Source: Vreelandella sulfidaeris (GTDB lineage: Bacteria > Pseudomonadota > Gammaproteobacteria > Pseudomonadales > Halomonadaceae). From it: 64,000 nucleotides of DNA. The notes beneath the pieces were generated by a model that saw only the letters and a list, made by a program, of their open reading frames with translations, was not told the DNA's origin and made no database searches. A program made the translations under genes and the position numbers. Below are positions 36,805 to 46,959 of this stretch, piece by piece. Where the stretch lies: positions 186,001 through 250,000 of the forward strand of contig AP019515.1 in assembly GCA_007182875.1 (NCBI GenBank), given 5' to 3'. Positions within the stretch are counted from its first letter, which is position 1. The number at the start of each line of letters is the position of its first letter.

Positions 36805-37715
36805 CTAACCAAAGCCAGCGCCAGCTAGCCACTCCTGCAGCGTTTCCGGCCCCATGAAGTAAAAGCAGTAGCCGCGGCGAGACTGTAGAAGATAGTTAGA
36901 GCAATAACGGAACTTAGCAGTGTCGAGCGATACCCCATCAAACTCATGTCATACGCTCCAGGCGCTTGATACGCCGATATGTCGGCGGGTGTGTCGAGAA
37001 AGCCCCAGTTCGACTCAAGACCCGAGGAGAGCTTACTGAGAAATCGGCAGCCTGCTATTGGTGAGGTCACACTTGCTGCATCACGGTCGGCACGATATTC
37101 CATGAGGCGTCCCAGGTGGCGATCCATGACTTTAAAACCCTAATGCCAAGCGAATCCCCAAGCTCGCCACAGAAAAGTACAAGCCGCTCAACAGGCCAAT
37201 CAGGGAATGGGACGAAGAATTGTATAGATCAACCGCGCCAGCCAAAGCGCCACCCGCAAAATGCTGTGCTGCGTCCACCAGTATAGGCTCGCAGACGCAT
37301 CGCCGCGGCGAAGGTGTGACCTCTCGTGCGCCAGCAGCCACCAAGCTCATCAGGAGGCAGATTGAGGGCGCCCGGGAAACGATTACAACGCCACCCGTAA
37401 GGCTCGGTATTGCATAGGCCTGAAGGGCAGGGTCTCGTAAACCCAGACATGATCTGCAATCTCACGAGCCCCTGGGAATAGTCGGCCGATCCGGTAACTG
37501 GCTGGCGCCAGCCTAAGCCCTAGCCAGGCGAGGGCAGTCAGGCCCCACCTGCGAGGAAGGTGGCCTTGGCCAGCCAAGTGACAGTCATCAGCTCGCCAGG
37601 GGCGCATAAACTCCAGGGGCAAGCCAATGAAGACCACGACCGGCAATACCACCATCACAGTAAAACCAAGCGCCCCAGCGAAACAGGCCGAAAAGGCAGA
37701 CAGAAGCGCTAGCAT
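36805..37715 (-). CDS. M48-family membrane metalloprotease (frameshifted)
   Basis: A HtpX/Ste24-like zinc protease. Start ATG 37715: MLALLSAFSACFAGALGFTV, a membrane helix. Then YRIGRLFPGAREIADHVWVY, and after shifts near 37400 VIVSRALNLPPDELGGLLAH running into the HExxH site (AHERSHLRRGDA). A membrane segment follows near 37150-37240, then MEYRADRDAASVTSP, giving the third zinc ligand region (EYRAD). A further hydrophobic segment is SVIALTIFYSLAAATAF; the end TLQEWLAGAGFG at 36805 requires one more shift. About 300 residues. Located 10 bases after traC in the transfer operon. Confidence 0.72.
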
Positions 37716-37724
37716 AGGCCAAGC

Positions 37725-40317
37725 CTACCCTTTGCCCTCGGCCAGCATGCGGATGGCCTCCTGGGTGCTGTGGCCCTCCTCGGTGAGCTTCATCAGACGC
37801 GCCTGGTCCTTGGGATTGGTCGAATATAGGAAGTAGGAGTAAGGATCGACCACAAAGCGGAAAAGGCCACCCTCGTGCTTGACGAAGACCTCCGAATAGC
37901 CGGCACCGGGCTTCACACCGCGCAGCATATCGAACAGGAATTCATCCTCACCGCCCAATTTACCGTTCTTTGGGCGTAGTCCAGCGAGGGACCAGACTGC
38001 TTGAGTACGAATGTCCATGGCGCGTTGTCGAAGGCAGCCTGAGCGGCCGGCGACAGGTCGGTATCCTTAAAGCCCTGAGTAATGAAGCCGGCACTGCCGT
38101 AATACTTACGGATGCGCCGGAAGGCGGTTTCGATAAACTTCCCGCTTTTCGGGTCCGCGAGTAGATCCCATGCCTCATCGATCAGCATCATTTTCGGGAT
38201 GTTGCGTGGGCGCAGATACATGTCCCGCGTCGTCCGAGCCATCAGGAGTGTCATGACCACATTCCGAAGCTCACGATCGACGTTTAGCTCTTCCAGCTCG
38301 AGTATGGTGAACTCATTGGAAAGATCCAGCTGGGGCTCACCGTTGAACCATGCGGCATGCCGACCTACGGCATACGGCTCCAACTGCAACGCAATACTCT
38401 TGGCCACCGGATCACTGTCTGCCCGGGACTCAAGCCACTGATAGACATGCTTGGTTTCCATGACCTCGCCATGTTTATCGTGCGCCTCAAGGATGCCTTT
38501 TCGATCAACTGGTATTCGTAGTTGTCGGGCTCACCTAGGGGAACGCCATCTGAGATATGGCATCCTTCAGCACCGGGATCATTTCTGCGATCTCGCTGCC
38601 GCCTTCATCATCGTCGTAACGCTGCTTGCCTTTGATACCCCAGAATGGGTTAAGTGAGACCGGATGGTTAGGATCAAACCTCAGTTCCTGACCGCCCAGC
38701 AGTTCACACAGCTCCTTATAAGAGCCGCCCACGTCAATGATACGGACCACGCCATCACGACAGCGCATGTCGGTAACGAATTCGTTGGCAGGAATGACTT
38801 ACCCGCACCCGAGGTCGCGATCACCGAAAAATTGTATGAGGTGGCCGAATCAAAATGTCGATACACGACATTTGACCGCGGCGAGAAACCAGCAACAGTC
38901 CGTTTGCGTAGAGGTAAGGGTTCCCCTGTGGGTCTTTGCGTACTACTGGCCCGTTACCGCCCCAATCGCCCTGGCAGATTGAGGCGCAAGCGCCGTTTAG
39001 GCTGGACACCATCTGTGCCCGCTGAAGGCCTGATGTAGGCTTGTCCATGCGTGGGTTGTAGCCCCATGGCAAAGACGACAACCAGATAGGCAGCGAGATA
39101 TAGCGTTCACGCGAGGCTCTGAAGCCTGCTTTCCGCCACAACGAGGAAACATAGTCCGCGTCCGAAGCTGCTCGCTCAGGCTCGGTGATGATGTTGATCC
39201 CCGACCACATACGTACCGGGCAGTAGTTCGAGCGAGTATCGTTGAGCAGCTGCTGGTATCTCTACGCCGCGTGAAGAGATGCGGCATCATCCCCTTATAC
39301 CACTCGGAATCACTCATGCACTGCTTTGAGATCATGCCCATTCGCATGGTGATGTCATCACGAGCCTTTCGGTGTTCGGCTTGTAGATGGTGGTATACAT
39401 CCAGTAGGCCGGCGCGATCCGATCGGTCGCCGACTTCAACTCCCAAGCATGTCACCGGTCATGTAGAGACGCAGGTAGTCCGGGTAGGTGTCGATGGTCA
39501 AAGGGACAACATCCACCTCCCTTTCATTGTCGCTAAACTGGACTGCACCCGAGGACTTCACTCGAATGCGTGTGCGCTTATCGAAAATGGAATCAATGAA
39601 GTGACCACTTTCCTCCTCCAGGCGTTGAAGCTCCCTGGCACCATTTGTGGGTTGGCTATGCGGCGCACACGTCGCGTACCCAATTCGTTCATCAGGGCAG
39701 GGGACAGGCCCATAGAGCTGAATGTCCCCATCACCGACTGCCGGAATTCGTCGCACATGTGCCGCCATGAACGAATCTCTTCAGCATGCTCTGGGTCACC
39801 GCCAAAGGTCATGGTGAAAAGGCGAAGTAATGCACCTCCCGGGGATATAGACGCTCATTCGGTAGGAGGCTTTTGTTCCCGGCCGCGGCGTCAAGCATGT
39901 GCTTGCTACGGCGCTCTACCAGCTCTTGGAGCATAGGGTCTTTGCAGTAACGTAACCGCCGTGCCTGCCAGGTATTTATCCGGTCCTCAATGGCCGGCGA
40001 ACTATGGGCGACGAACTGGATAACCGTGTCCGCTGGCGCTCGCGTAATCAGCGACTCGATTTGCTCCTCGATGTCCTTGCCAGCCACCATCAATGGCGCA
40101 AACTGGACGCCGAAGCCAAGCTGAGGATGTTTACCATCATCCCGGACACAGTAGTTATCTTCATAGTCGATGTAGGGGAGCAGGCTCGCGGGATCATCCC
40201 GCTCAGTCAGCGCCTCGGCTGCCTGGAGGGGAGGGCGCGATCGCCATAATCGGGAGCGCCCTGCTGGATCATGCGGCGCACTTGGTGCCGCATACGAGTC
40301 ATCGCGGTTATCTTCAT
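37725..40317 (-). CDS. traC: TraC, VirB4-like ATPase of the F-type secretion system (frameshifted)
   Basis: Cytoplasmic ATPase that drives pilus assembly. N-terminus MKITAMTRMRHQVRRMIQQG, then FGVQFAPLMVAGKDIEEQIE, EDRINTWQARRLRYCKDPML and LLPNERLYPREVHYFAF. The Walker A is ATSGAGKSF near 38800, and Walker B with its neighbourhood is IPKMMLIDEAWDLLADPKSG, followed by GFITQGFKDTDLSPAAQAAF. The C-terminus reads VVDPYSYFLYSTNPKDQARL, stop 37725. About 864 residues, F TraC has 875. At least eight frame breaks, for example near 40200, 39835, 39450, 39210, 38800, 38500 and 37970. Confidence 0.9.
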
Positions 40318-40318
40318 A

Positions 40319-40815
40319 TCAATTCTCCGGGACGATCTGCATTTGCGGCTGAATGCGATAAGGATTCACGCTGGCGTCTTGCCCTCTCGGCGCGATGTGT
40401 TGAACACCCGGAGAAGGTCCGATCATGCCTGCCCCAATGCCATCGTCACGCAGCTGGCCATAACTCCAGTCATCGGGCAGAGTCACATACAGGTACTCGC
40501 CCGATCGTAGAATGCCGTCATCACCGCGCCATGGCGCCACCCAGATACGCACCGGTTTACCTGGCTGGTAGACAGGCATATCGGTTAGGCCTCCCCGCTA
40601 TAGGGTCGCCATTGCTCGATCTTTTCTTCTTCAGCTTCTGAGCCATCCTTACGGCCCTCCATCACTGTTTCAGAGGAACCACTATTTGCCACCGCAGCTT
40701 CATAAACATCGCCGGTACCGACACACTCGCTTCCCAGCTCACAATCATGCTGGACAGTGGCACACCCACCGAGGAACAGCAGGGCGGTCAAGGGGATCAT
40801 CAACTTTAAGCTCAT
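40319..40815 (-). CDS. traV: TraV lipoprotein (frameshifted)
   Basis: Outer-membrane lipoprotein of the conjugation core complex. MSLKLMIPLTALLFLGGCAT carries the lipobox LGGC. A cysteine pair follows (HDCELGSECVGTGD), as in other TraV. After a shift near 40585 comes KPVRIWVAPWRGDDGILRSG and EYLYVTLPDDWSYG, matching the C-terminal TraV block. The stop at 40319 is adjacent to the traC start at 40317. About 165 residues. Confidence 0.8.
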
Positions 40816-40819
40816 CGTA

Positions 40820-42298
40820 TTAGCCCTCGCTCGGCATCTTGTCGGCCAGCTCGTAGGCTTCCCACTCGAGCTTCTGGCCTTCCTGGATTACAACAGTGCC
40901 ACGGCGCCCTGATGGAACCTCGATCACCGGGAACATGGATTCAGCCTCTTCGATGTAACGCTCTGCCAGTATCTCCATCGCGCGGCCTGCACCGCCGTAC
41001 ATGCCAACCTCGGCGACACTGTTCGGGTCGATGGTGTTGACAACGCCGCTGCCTGTGACAGCCGATTCAGCACCTTGAGCTGCTGTTGCAGCAATGCTGC
41101 TGGCGCCTTCTGCGAAGCCAGCAAGCATGGCCTTACCCAGCAGGGCGCCAGCACGTCGCTCAACTTTGCCGCGAAGCCCCAGACGGCCATCCGAGTCCAC
41201 GATGTAGCCATTGATTGGAGACTCAAGCATCATTCCAGTCCGTGTATCGACACAGGAAATACGAGAGACGTTGATATGCGCTCGCTCGCTCGACAAATCA
41301 CCGTAGCCACCGCCCATACCAAAGCAGTCAGCGAGGCGATACCGCGCACTGCCAGGTAGGAATGCATCGTTTTGAATGCGGAATAGCACCGGCTGAGGGT
41401 TGTTGCGGGTACGCTCGGCAGCGCCAAAGTCAGCGCCAGTCAACATTGCCACCTCAGAGAACGACCCCATAGGGAGGAACCCAGCTTTAGGTGGCCCCAG
41501 ATCCTCTTCTTCGTCATCCTGCTGAGCCGCTTCATTACGTAAGATGCGAGCGCTGGACTCACCACTTGAGCCATTGAGTACGATCGGGTCAGCCGGTCCT
41601 TCTTCCTTCTGGAGCTGTGGAAACTGTGAAGGAATGACGCCGCCCTGTGTCGACGATTGTTGCCTCGGGGTAAACCGGCACGGCCAGAGTCACCATCTCG
41701 ACGCGCTACCGGGGCGGAGGTACCGCGCCAGCGTCGTCGCCTCGGGGGCGAAGATAGTCAGACGGGGCACGGTTGGCGTCGGTGCTTCTGTTTGAAGATG
41801 TGCCAATGCGAACCTCACTGGTGCCATCATCTCCGCTAGAAATATCGGCTAGTCGTGTGCGCAGCGACTCCATGGTTTCCCGCGTTTGCTCGCGTTCGGA
41901 TTCCATGCCAGCCTGCATTTCTTCGAGCTGCGCCTGAAGTCGTGCATCCCTCTGCTCTTGACTCTCGCGCTGGTCTGCCAATTCTTCATGAGCCTCCCTT
42001 AACTGTTGTTGAAGTCGGGAAATAGTGACTTCCTCCCCATGCCGTGTATCCGGCGTGGTGTCCATAAATTCCGGGAGGGGCGCTTTATTGCTACTGTTGT
42101 CTCGTGCGCTAATAGCGTTACTTGCCACAAGCCAGATGACTAGGCAGGCCCCACCACCATATAGAAGCCACTTTCTTCCCTGCGCTCGCTCCAACAGGCT
42201 CTGAGAGACTACCTTGACTTAGCTCGGGCCTTGGCCACCCTAGAAGGCTTGTCCTGGCCCGATTCATTCGGCTGCTGGTTGTTCTGATCTTCAGCCAC
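40820..42298 (-). CDS. traB: TraB, VirB10-like envelope-spanning protein (frameshifted)
   Basis: Starts at GTG 42298, overlapping the traK stop. Short cytoplasmic N-terminus (AEDQNNQQPNESGQDKPSRV), membrane helix LLYGGGACLVIWLVASNAIS, coiled coil (ISRLQQQLREAHEELADQRE), Pro-rich linker, and the VirB10-like beta-barrel domain: NPQPVLFRIQNDAFLPGSAR, YRLADCFGMGGGYGDLSSER, SCVDTRTGMMLESPINGYIV and DSDGRLGLRGKVERRAGALL. The C-terminus YELADKMPSEG ends at 40820. About 492 residues, F TraB has 475. Shifts near 42215, 41700 and 41480. Confidence 0.88.
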
Positions 42299-42975
42299 GG
42301 TCAACCTCCACGACGATCATTCGGGGCTGATCGCGCTCACTTACCGTGTCCCCTTCCAAGGAAACAGCAACGACGCCATCGCGGTAGAAGTCACGAGGCT
42401 CGACTTCAAGGGAGGTATCAGAAGACAGCCGGTAAATATTCACGACATGGCCGGAACCACGGTACTGGGTTTCCGCTGTGAGCTTGAGCGTGCCGCCATT
42501 AGGCATTTCAAGTCGGGCACTAGGCGGGCGCCAGCCGGCTCAAACCCGCTAGGGCGAGCCCCTGGAAAGCGGACAGGATAGTGTCAGCAATCCAACGATC
42601 CTTGGGCCGGCTTTCCTTTCGGGCTCTGCGGATAGGTCAGGGCGTTTCGATACCGGAACACCTGGGCATCGATGCCGCTTTCCGGCGCTAGCTTCACCGT
42701 GAAGGCCTCGCCGCTTCGCAGCTGGATGAAGATAGAGAACGGGTCGGCTTCGTCTGCAGGACGGATGAGGAGACCACGTTTGCCATCAGTCGGCACAGGG
42801 TTGTCACGCAACTCGGCCTCGGGGATAACAATCGTAGAGTACGGCTCTGGGAATACCAGCCGGTTATAAGCATCGGTGGATACAACCACCTTCTGGACAT
42901 CATCGCTGGCGCTGACAAAGGTGGCGACGGCAAGCGCCGCCACCATGACCAGCCCCTGCATCTTAGGCTTTTCAT
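42291..42975 (-). CDS. traK: TraK, VirB9-like secretin component (frameshifted)
   Basis: ATG 42975 overlaps the traE stop. A signal peptide (QGLVMVAALAVATFVSA) follows a one-base shift near 42960. The N-terminal domain reads VQKVVVSTDAYNRLVFPEPY, STIVIPEAELRDNPVPTDGK and RSGEAFTVKLAPESGIDAQV. After a shift near 42585 the C-terminal domain continues with GTLKLTAETQYRGSGHVVNI and YRLSSDTSLEVEPRDFYRDG, ending RMIVVEVDRG. About 228 residues, F TraK has 242. It binds TraV and TraB in the outer-membrane core. Confidence 0.85.
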
Positions 42976-43528
42976 TCGTCCTCCAAAGAGAAACCAGCGA
43001 CATACGGAACGCCACCGCTGAAGGAATAGCGGACACGGTAAGCAATCGGTTCGTCTTCGATCTGTTCGGTGCCATGCCAAGCCCGCAAGCGCCCATAAAC
43101 TCGCACTGTGCCGTCTAGGACTTGGGTCCCTTCAATGAACAAGGCCTGGGTACGCTCAGATTTCTCCAGGTCTGGAATCCGTGCTTGTAGATCATTGCCG
43201 ACCTTGGCATAGAGGGCCGGCGTCATCCGGTTCTGGAACCGAGCGTATTGGCTTCTCACGTTCCTTGGGGTCCAAGAGCTGTGCAGCTGGGCATCCGCCA
43301 TGGCTATCTCAGTGAGGTAGCTCGCATCGGTATAACCAGCGCTGGCGCCCACCTCGACCGGCCCATCCACGACGTGCAGGTTGTAGGGAACCAGCCGGGT
43401 TGGCATATTGGCGCTGAGCTGGACATAGCTCTGCAAGACATAGATCAGCAACCCAGTCAGGAGCAGGGTGCAGAACATCCAGCCCTGGCAGCGACCCACT
43501 GATTTCGCAATGCATTGAGGTATTTCAT
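42972..43528 (-). CDS. traE: TraE, VirB5/VirB8-like pilus assembly protein
   Basis: ATG 43528 (MKYLNALRN) overlaps the traL stop. After one shift near 43495 the protein continues GRCQGWMFCTLLLTGLLIYV, a membrane helix. The periplasmic part reads TRLVPYNLHVVDGPVEVGAS, AGYTDASYLTEIAMADAQLH, RMTPALYAKVGNDLQARI and IEGTQVLDGTVRVYGRLRAW, ending YVAGFSLEDE. About 185 residues, F TraE has 188. Confidence 0.88.
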
Positions 43529-43819
43529 CAGCGAATGTACTCCAATCGCATTGGCCTAGGTGCGTATTTGCCAAGCAGCGGGTCTAACTTGAGCCCCATC
43601 CGCCACAAGCCATGCTGCACTTGTCCCCGCTTCTGGCCGGCACGCATCTTCTTAGCCATCATCATGAGAAAGATCCCCGCAAATAGGCCTGGGATAAAAC
43701 CGCATGATGATGCCCACGCCGATCACCATGATGGCGACAACCACCTCGGTCATCTCCCAGGCGAAGATGGGGATAGGGGCATCAACATCCTGCGGTATCC
43801 GATAGGACTCGTTAGACAT
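43528..43819 (-). CDS. traL: TraL, small pilus assembly membrane protein (frameshifted)
   Basis: MSNESYRIPQDVDAPIPIFA, then WEMTEVVVAIMVIGVGIIMR (membrane helix), a shift near 43685, IPGLFAGIFLMMMAKKMRAG (second helix) and GQVQHGLWRMGLKLDPLLGK, ending RPMRLEYIR. The R-x-P-x-x-x-D-x-P start is typical of TraL. 97 residues, F TraL has 91. Located between pilin and traE as in F. Confidence 0.85.
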
Positions 43820-43836
43820 GACCCGCGACTCCTAAC

Positions 43837-44197
43837 TCAGGTGCCTGAGAACCAGCTGAAGATTTCCTTGATCATGAAGGGCCGACCGCAAAGGCACCGG
43901 CGATCCCTAGACCCAGGAACGCAGGGCAGCAGATTGACGTCCAAGGCCCACCAGGCAACCTATGATCAGCGCCAGAATGGAAATGCCGATACCGAAGGGC
44001 CCATGCGCCAGCTCTTCAACCTTGTCAGCGAAGTCTTCAAAGTCTTCCTGTGCCCATGCTGGCATCGCCAGGAAAGCGGTAGTAGCAACCAACAGTGAGC
44101 GCTCTGCTGCTCGCTTCTTGTTCATGCGGAGGCATTCGACTAGATGAGCGAGCTTGCCCTGCTTGGTTGTGGCCTGGGTATCTACGGAAGTAGTCAT
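43837..44197 (-). CDS. traA: TraA F-type pilin precursor (frameshifted near the end)
   Basis: Long leader MTTSVDTQATTKQGKLAHLV followed by the signal ERSLLVATTAFLAMPAWA and mature pilin starting QEDFEDFADKVEELAHGPFG. Helix 1 reads IGISILALIIGCLVGLG. A shift near 43910 leads to helix 2 (LGLGIAGAFAVGPSMIKEIF) and the end SWFSGT at 43837. The precursor of about 120 residues and mature size of about 70 match F TraA (121 and 70). Long pilin leaders of this kind are typical. Confidence 0.85.
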
Positions 44198-44607
44198 TGG
44201 TACTGATCTCCTAATGTCGCGAGGACTTCGTTTGCGTATTGCTGGCCTGCCGGACTATTCGGCGACCCAGCGTTGTAAGCGGCCAATGCCGCCTCCCACT
44301 CGCCGTAGCGCGTGATGTTGTCGTAGAGAATCCACGTCCCTACAGCGAAATTCGTACACTCATTTTCCAACAACTCACGCTCGGTAATTCCCCATTGCTG
44401 GAGGTAATTCCGGTTGGTTTCCTGGTCGAGCCACCATGTATTGACTTGCATAGCGCCTAGGTCGTAAGTGCCATTCTTGTTCGGACCTATGCGACCCACT
44501 AATTGCCCTCGGCTGCCGCTCTCTTGAAGACGTACTGCCGCGACAATCTCGATGGGTACTTGGTAGTAATCAGCGATTTCAGGGACACAATCAGGTAGGG
44601 CAATCAT
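44194..44607 (-). CDS. Lytic transglycosylase of the transfer operon
   Basis: An SLT-type peptidoglycan hydrolase that opens the wall for the secretion channel. MIALPDCVPEIADYYQVPIE precedes the catalytic Glu region IVAAVRLQESGSRGQLVG; then YDLGAMQVNTWWLDQETN and WILYDNITRYGEWEAALAAY with NAGSPNS. ATG 44607 is preferred because AGGAGGTGGTCA precedes it, although the frame is open far upstream. 137 residues, intact. No signal peptide is seen, as in several VirB1-like relatives. Overlaps traA by 4 bases. Confidence 0.85.
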   Translation of the reverse strand: MIALPDCVPEIADYYQVPIEIVAAVRLQESGSRGQLVGRIGPNKNGTYDLGAMQVNTWWLDQETNRNYLQQWGITERELLENECTNFAVGTWILYDNITRYGEWEAALAAYNAGSPNSPAGQQYANEVLATLGDQYQ

Positions 44608-44617
44608 TGACCACCTC

Positions 44618-45390
44618 CTAGCGCTGTTCTTCAGCCACAGCCGCGGATTCCCCAGCGCCAGCTTCGTCGTTGGTTTCTTCTGGGTGTTCTGCGCTTCAGG
44701 CTTGGCCACATCAAACGGCGTCATCATCCGCTCAGCGACCATGGCAGTGGGGCTGACACGATCCATCACCAGCCCGACCTCCAGACTTTCCTCGAAGCCG
44801 CCTTCTGCTCCTGGTTTGGGGATCTTTCGCAATAGGCCGGTAACTCGTCCCTCAACATGCAGGGCGGTGCCGGCCTCGTACTCGACAAGTCGATCGACAA
44901 CGCGCCCAAAAGCAGCCATGGACACCACGCCGGTATGCTGAAAGGAGCGCCCCAGGTCCGGTCGGTCAGGGCCGATCTGCAGGTACGCTGTGGAGGGTGG
45001 TCCCTCCTTCTCGGGAGTTTTCCCCTCAGCAAGCCAATCGCAATGAAACGATTGAAAGATGTTTTCGATGTTGCCCTCGATCATCGGGGCAGCCGGCTGG
45101 ATGTTGTTGGCCACCAACTCGGCACTCAGGTGCTGCTCGCCCGTGTGGTGTGCACGGCGCACAATGCCGCCAACATGGCCGAAAATTTCAATGTAAGAAT
45201 CAACATCCAGCTTGGCTGCGCGATCAGATAGATGGTTCGGAATTCGGACAATGATCTGATTTACAGATTGGATTAGGGCTTCTGTGCTTCGCTTGTTCTT
45301 ACCAACCTTGAGCACCATCAGGCCAGAACGACCGCGCTCCTTTGGCGTCTCTTTTCGTAGAATCTGGGCGTGGGCGATAAAGACGTTCAT
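44618..45390 (-). CDS. Hypothetical OB-like protein of the transfer operon
   Basis: MNVFIAHAQILRKETPKERG starts at ATG 45390 overlapping the ompA-like stop. The middle reads VNQIIVRIPNHLSDRAAKLD, VDSYIEIFGHVGGIVRRAHH and VDRLVEYEAGTALHVEGRVT, resembling OB-fold strands such as those of SSB-type proteins (weak). The native end is AGESAAVAEEQR with stop at 44618, reached by a one-base shift near 44680; otherwise it fuses in frame to the transglycosylase. About 257 residues. I know no F-plasmid counterpart. Confidence 0.5.
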
Positions 45391-46028
45391 TGGTCTGCCT
45401 CCAGGTAAAAATCTCGGCGCGACGGTTTGCCGCCCGCGCTTCATCAGTCGTGCCGTCAACCAACTTGGGATAGATGCCATGCCCTTCCGTCAGGAACCGG
45501 GCCTTTGGCCAAGCCAAATGGAGCTGTCCCGCGATCGCATCAGCGCGGCGCTGTGAGAGTGAAATGTTGTAGGACTCAGGGCCGATATGGTCGGTGTACC
45601 CAACAATGAGCACACGGCCAGCCAGGTCTTCTCCTTCCAGGAAGGAAGCCATTTCACGCTGAGAGGTAGGCGTCAGCGTTGTTGAGTCGAACTCGAAATG
45701 GAAGCGCGCCAGAAGCACAGACTCCATGGCGTCCTTGTAGTCATCCGGCATTGAGGCATGACGCTGCTGCCAATAGGCCTCGTCGTAAACGGTGCCGCCG
45801 TAAGCGTAGCGATCAAGCCCCTGGCCAGCCCGTAGTACCAGTTGGTGGTACGGGTCGCGTTGACCCTCGAAGCGTATAGGCAGGGATCACCACATGCCGA
45901 CTGGTCATCGTGTTATACGAATCAGGTAGCGTTGACGTGCGTGCGTGCTCCAGAGCCGAAGGATGTGCTGCACAGCCAGCAAGAACAGCTGTCAGCGCGA
46001 CAGCAAGCACAGGGTTTCGCAGTGTCAT
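45387..46028 (-). CDS. OmpA-family lipoprotein of the transfer operon (frameshifted)
   Basis: MTLRNPVLAVALTAVLAGCA carries a lipobox LAGC. After two shifts near 45800 and 45750 the C-terminal OmpA peptidoglycan-binding domain follows: FHFEFDSTTLTPTSQREMAS, VLIVGYTDHIGPESYNISLS, QRRADAIAGQLHLAWPKARF and DEARAANRRAEIF, ending LEADQ at 45387. Asp in YTD and Arg in NRRAE are the expected peptidoglycan-contacting residues. It would anchor the secretion complex to the wall (inference). Overlaps the OB-like gene. Confidence 0.75.
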
Positions 46029-46632
46029 CAAAGGTTCTCCAGGTACTTGATTACCGCCTCGGCCCTCTCGGCAACGTCTCCCGACAGGCTCAATAGCTTC
46101 ACTTCAGAACGAGACACAGCGACAAAGGCAGGGTACTCACGAAGACCTGCCCGACCAGCAAGCCTCGCTGCTCGCTCAATCGCCTCGACAGAGCTGGGAT
46201 CGCTGATATGGTCGTCCGCAAACTCGTTCCACCGAACTTGGGGAACATGCAATTGGAGGTGCGCCAGCACATCGTCATAGTCCTTGAGGGGAACCCCGGT
46301 TTCGCCAGCCGTGAGAAAGGCTTTGCGAACGTCATTGGCGACCCTGGAATAGAGCGAGATGCGTAAAGGCGCGTTCACGCCATGCTCGTTCAAGGCCGGT
46401 ATGGGAAGGCAGGGGAGCGTAGCGGTACTCCAGGCCCGCCGCTTCGACGGCTGCCTGAATAGAAGAGTGGTGTTTGTCCATGGCCTGGCAGTGCGGGCAA
46501 TCGAAGCTGGCAAACTCAACCAGCGCCAGAGGCTGATCATTTCCGGCATGTGCGCCAGCAGCGAGGCCCAAGGTGGCCACGGTGACACCAAGAAATTTAC
46601 GGATAGGGTGTAGCAGACGGGTGGGAAATCAT
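46028..46632 (-). CDS. DsbA/DsbC-like periplasmic thiol-disulfide protein (frameshifted)
   Basis: Reconstructed start ATG 46632, then a signal-like RKFLGVTVATLGLAAGAHAG. The thioredoxin fold follows with LALVEFASFDCPHCQAMDKH, active site CPHC as in DsbA. The remainder ISLYSRVANDVRKAFLTAGE, AHLQLHVPQVRWNEFADDHI and RAGLREYPAFVAVSRSEVKL contains the cis-Pro YPAF. Shifts near 46620 and 46400. Stop 46028 overlaps ompA. About 200 residues. A second Dsb protein in addition to the one at 4829. Confidence 0.72.
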
Positions 46633-46935
46633 TGGTCGCTCTCCCCGACTGATCACTAGATTCGTTACCTTGGTGGCTTTCGATCCAGGCGTCTTCGTGC
46701 AGCAAGCGCCACACGGTAAAGCGACAAGCATAGTCAGCTGATTCAAACGCCTCATGCACCGATTCCTGTTGCTTAGGAAGGTTAGCTGCGTCAGTGAAGT
46801 TGCCACATTGCCAAACCACAGAACGGGCTGACAGGTTCGCTCAATTCGAGCTTCTGAATCGGTCGCCAGGACAATCCATGCGACCCAAACTAATATGGCC
46901 ACGCCAATAAGCGTGCTGCCTCGCATCGCCATCAT
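46629..46935 (-). CDS. Small membrane protein, first gene of the transfer operon (frameshifted)
   Basis: ATG 46935 behind GGAGGCGGAATTGAG: MMAMRGSTLIGVAILVWVAW, IVLATDSEARIERTCQPVLW. After a shift near 46790 it continues KQQESVHEAFESADYACRFT and VWRLLHEDAWIESHQGNESS, ending near GESDQ with an ATGA overlap to the dsb-like gene. One membrane helix and a cysteine-bearing outer part; resembles the topology of TrbB-partner proteins but no family is recognised. Confidence 0.5.
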
Positions 46936-46959
46936 CTCAATTCCGCCTCCCAGCGGTGC

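Noticed and set aside
37725..40317. Programmed ribosomal frameshifting in traC and other genes
   Set aside because: The breaks are too many, occur at non-slippery sites in both directions and in unrelated genes. Sequencing error is simpler.
44194..45480. One 428-residue protein fusing the OB-like part and lytic transglycosylase
   Set aside because: A one-base shift near 44680 restores a natural end AVAEEQR with stop, followed by AGGAGG and ATG for the transglycosylase. The fusion looks like an indel artefact.
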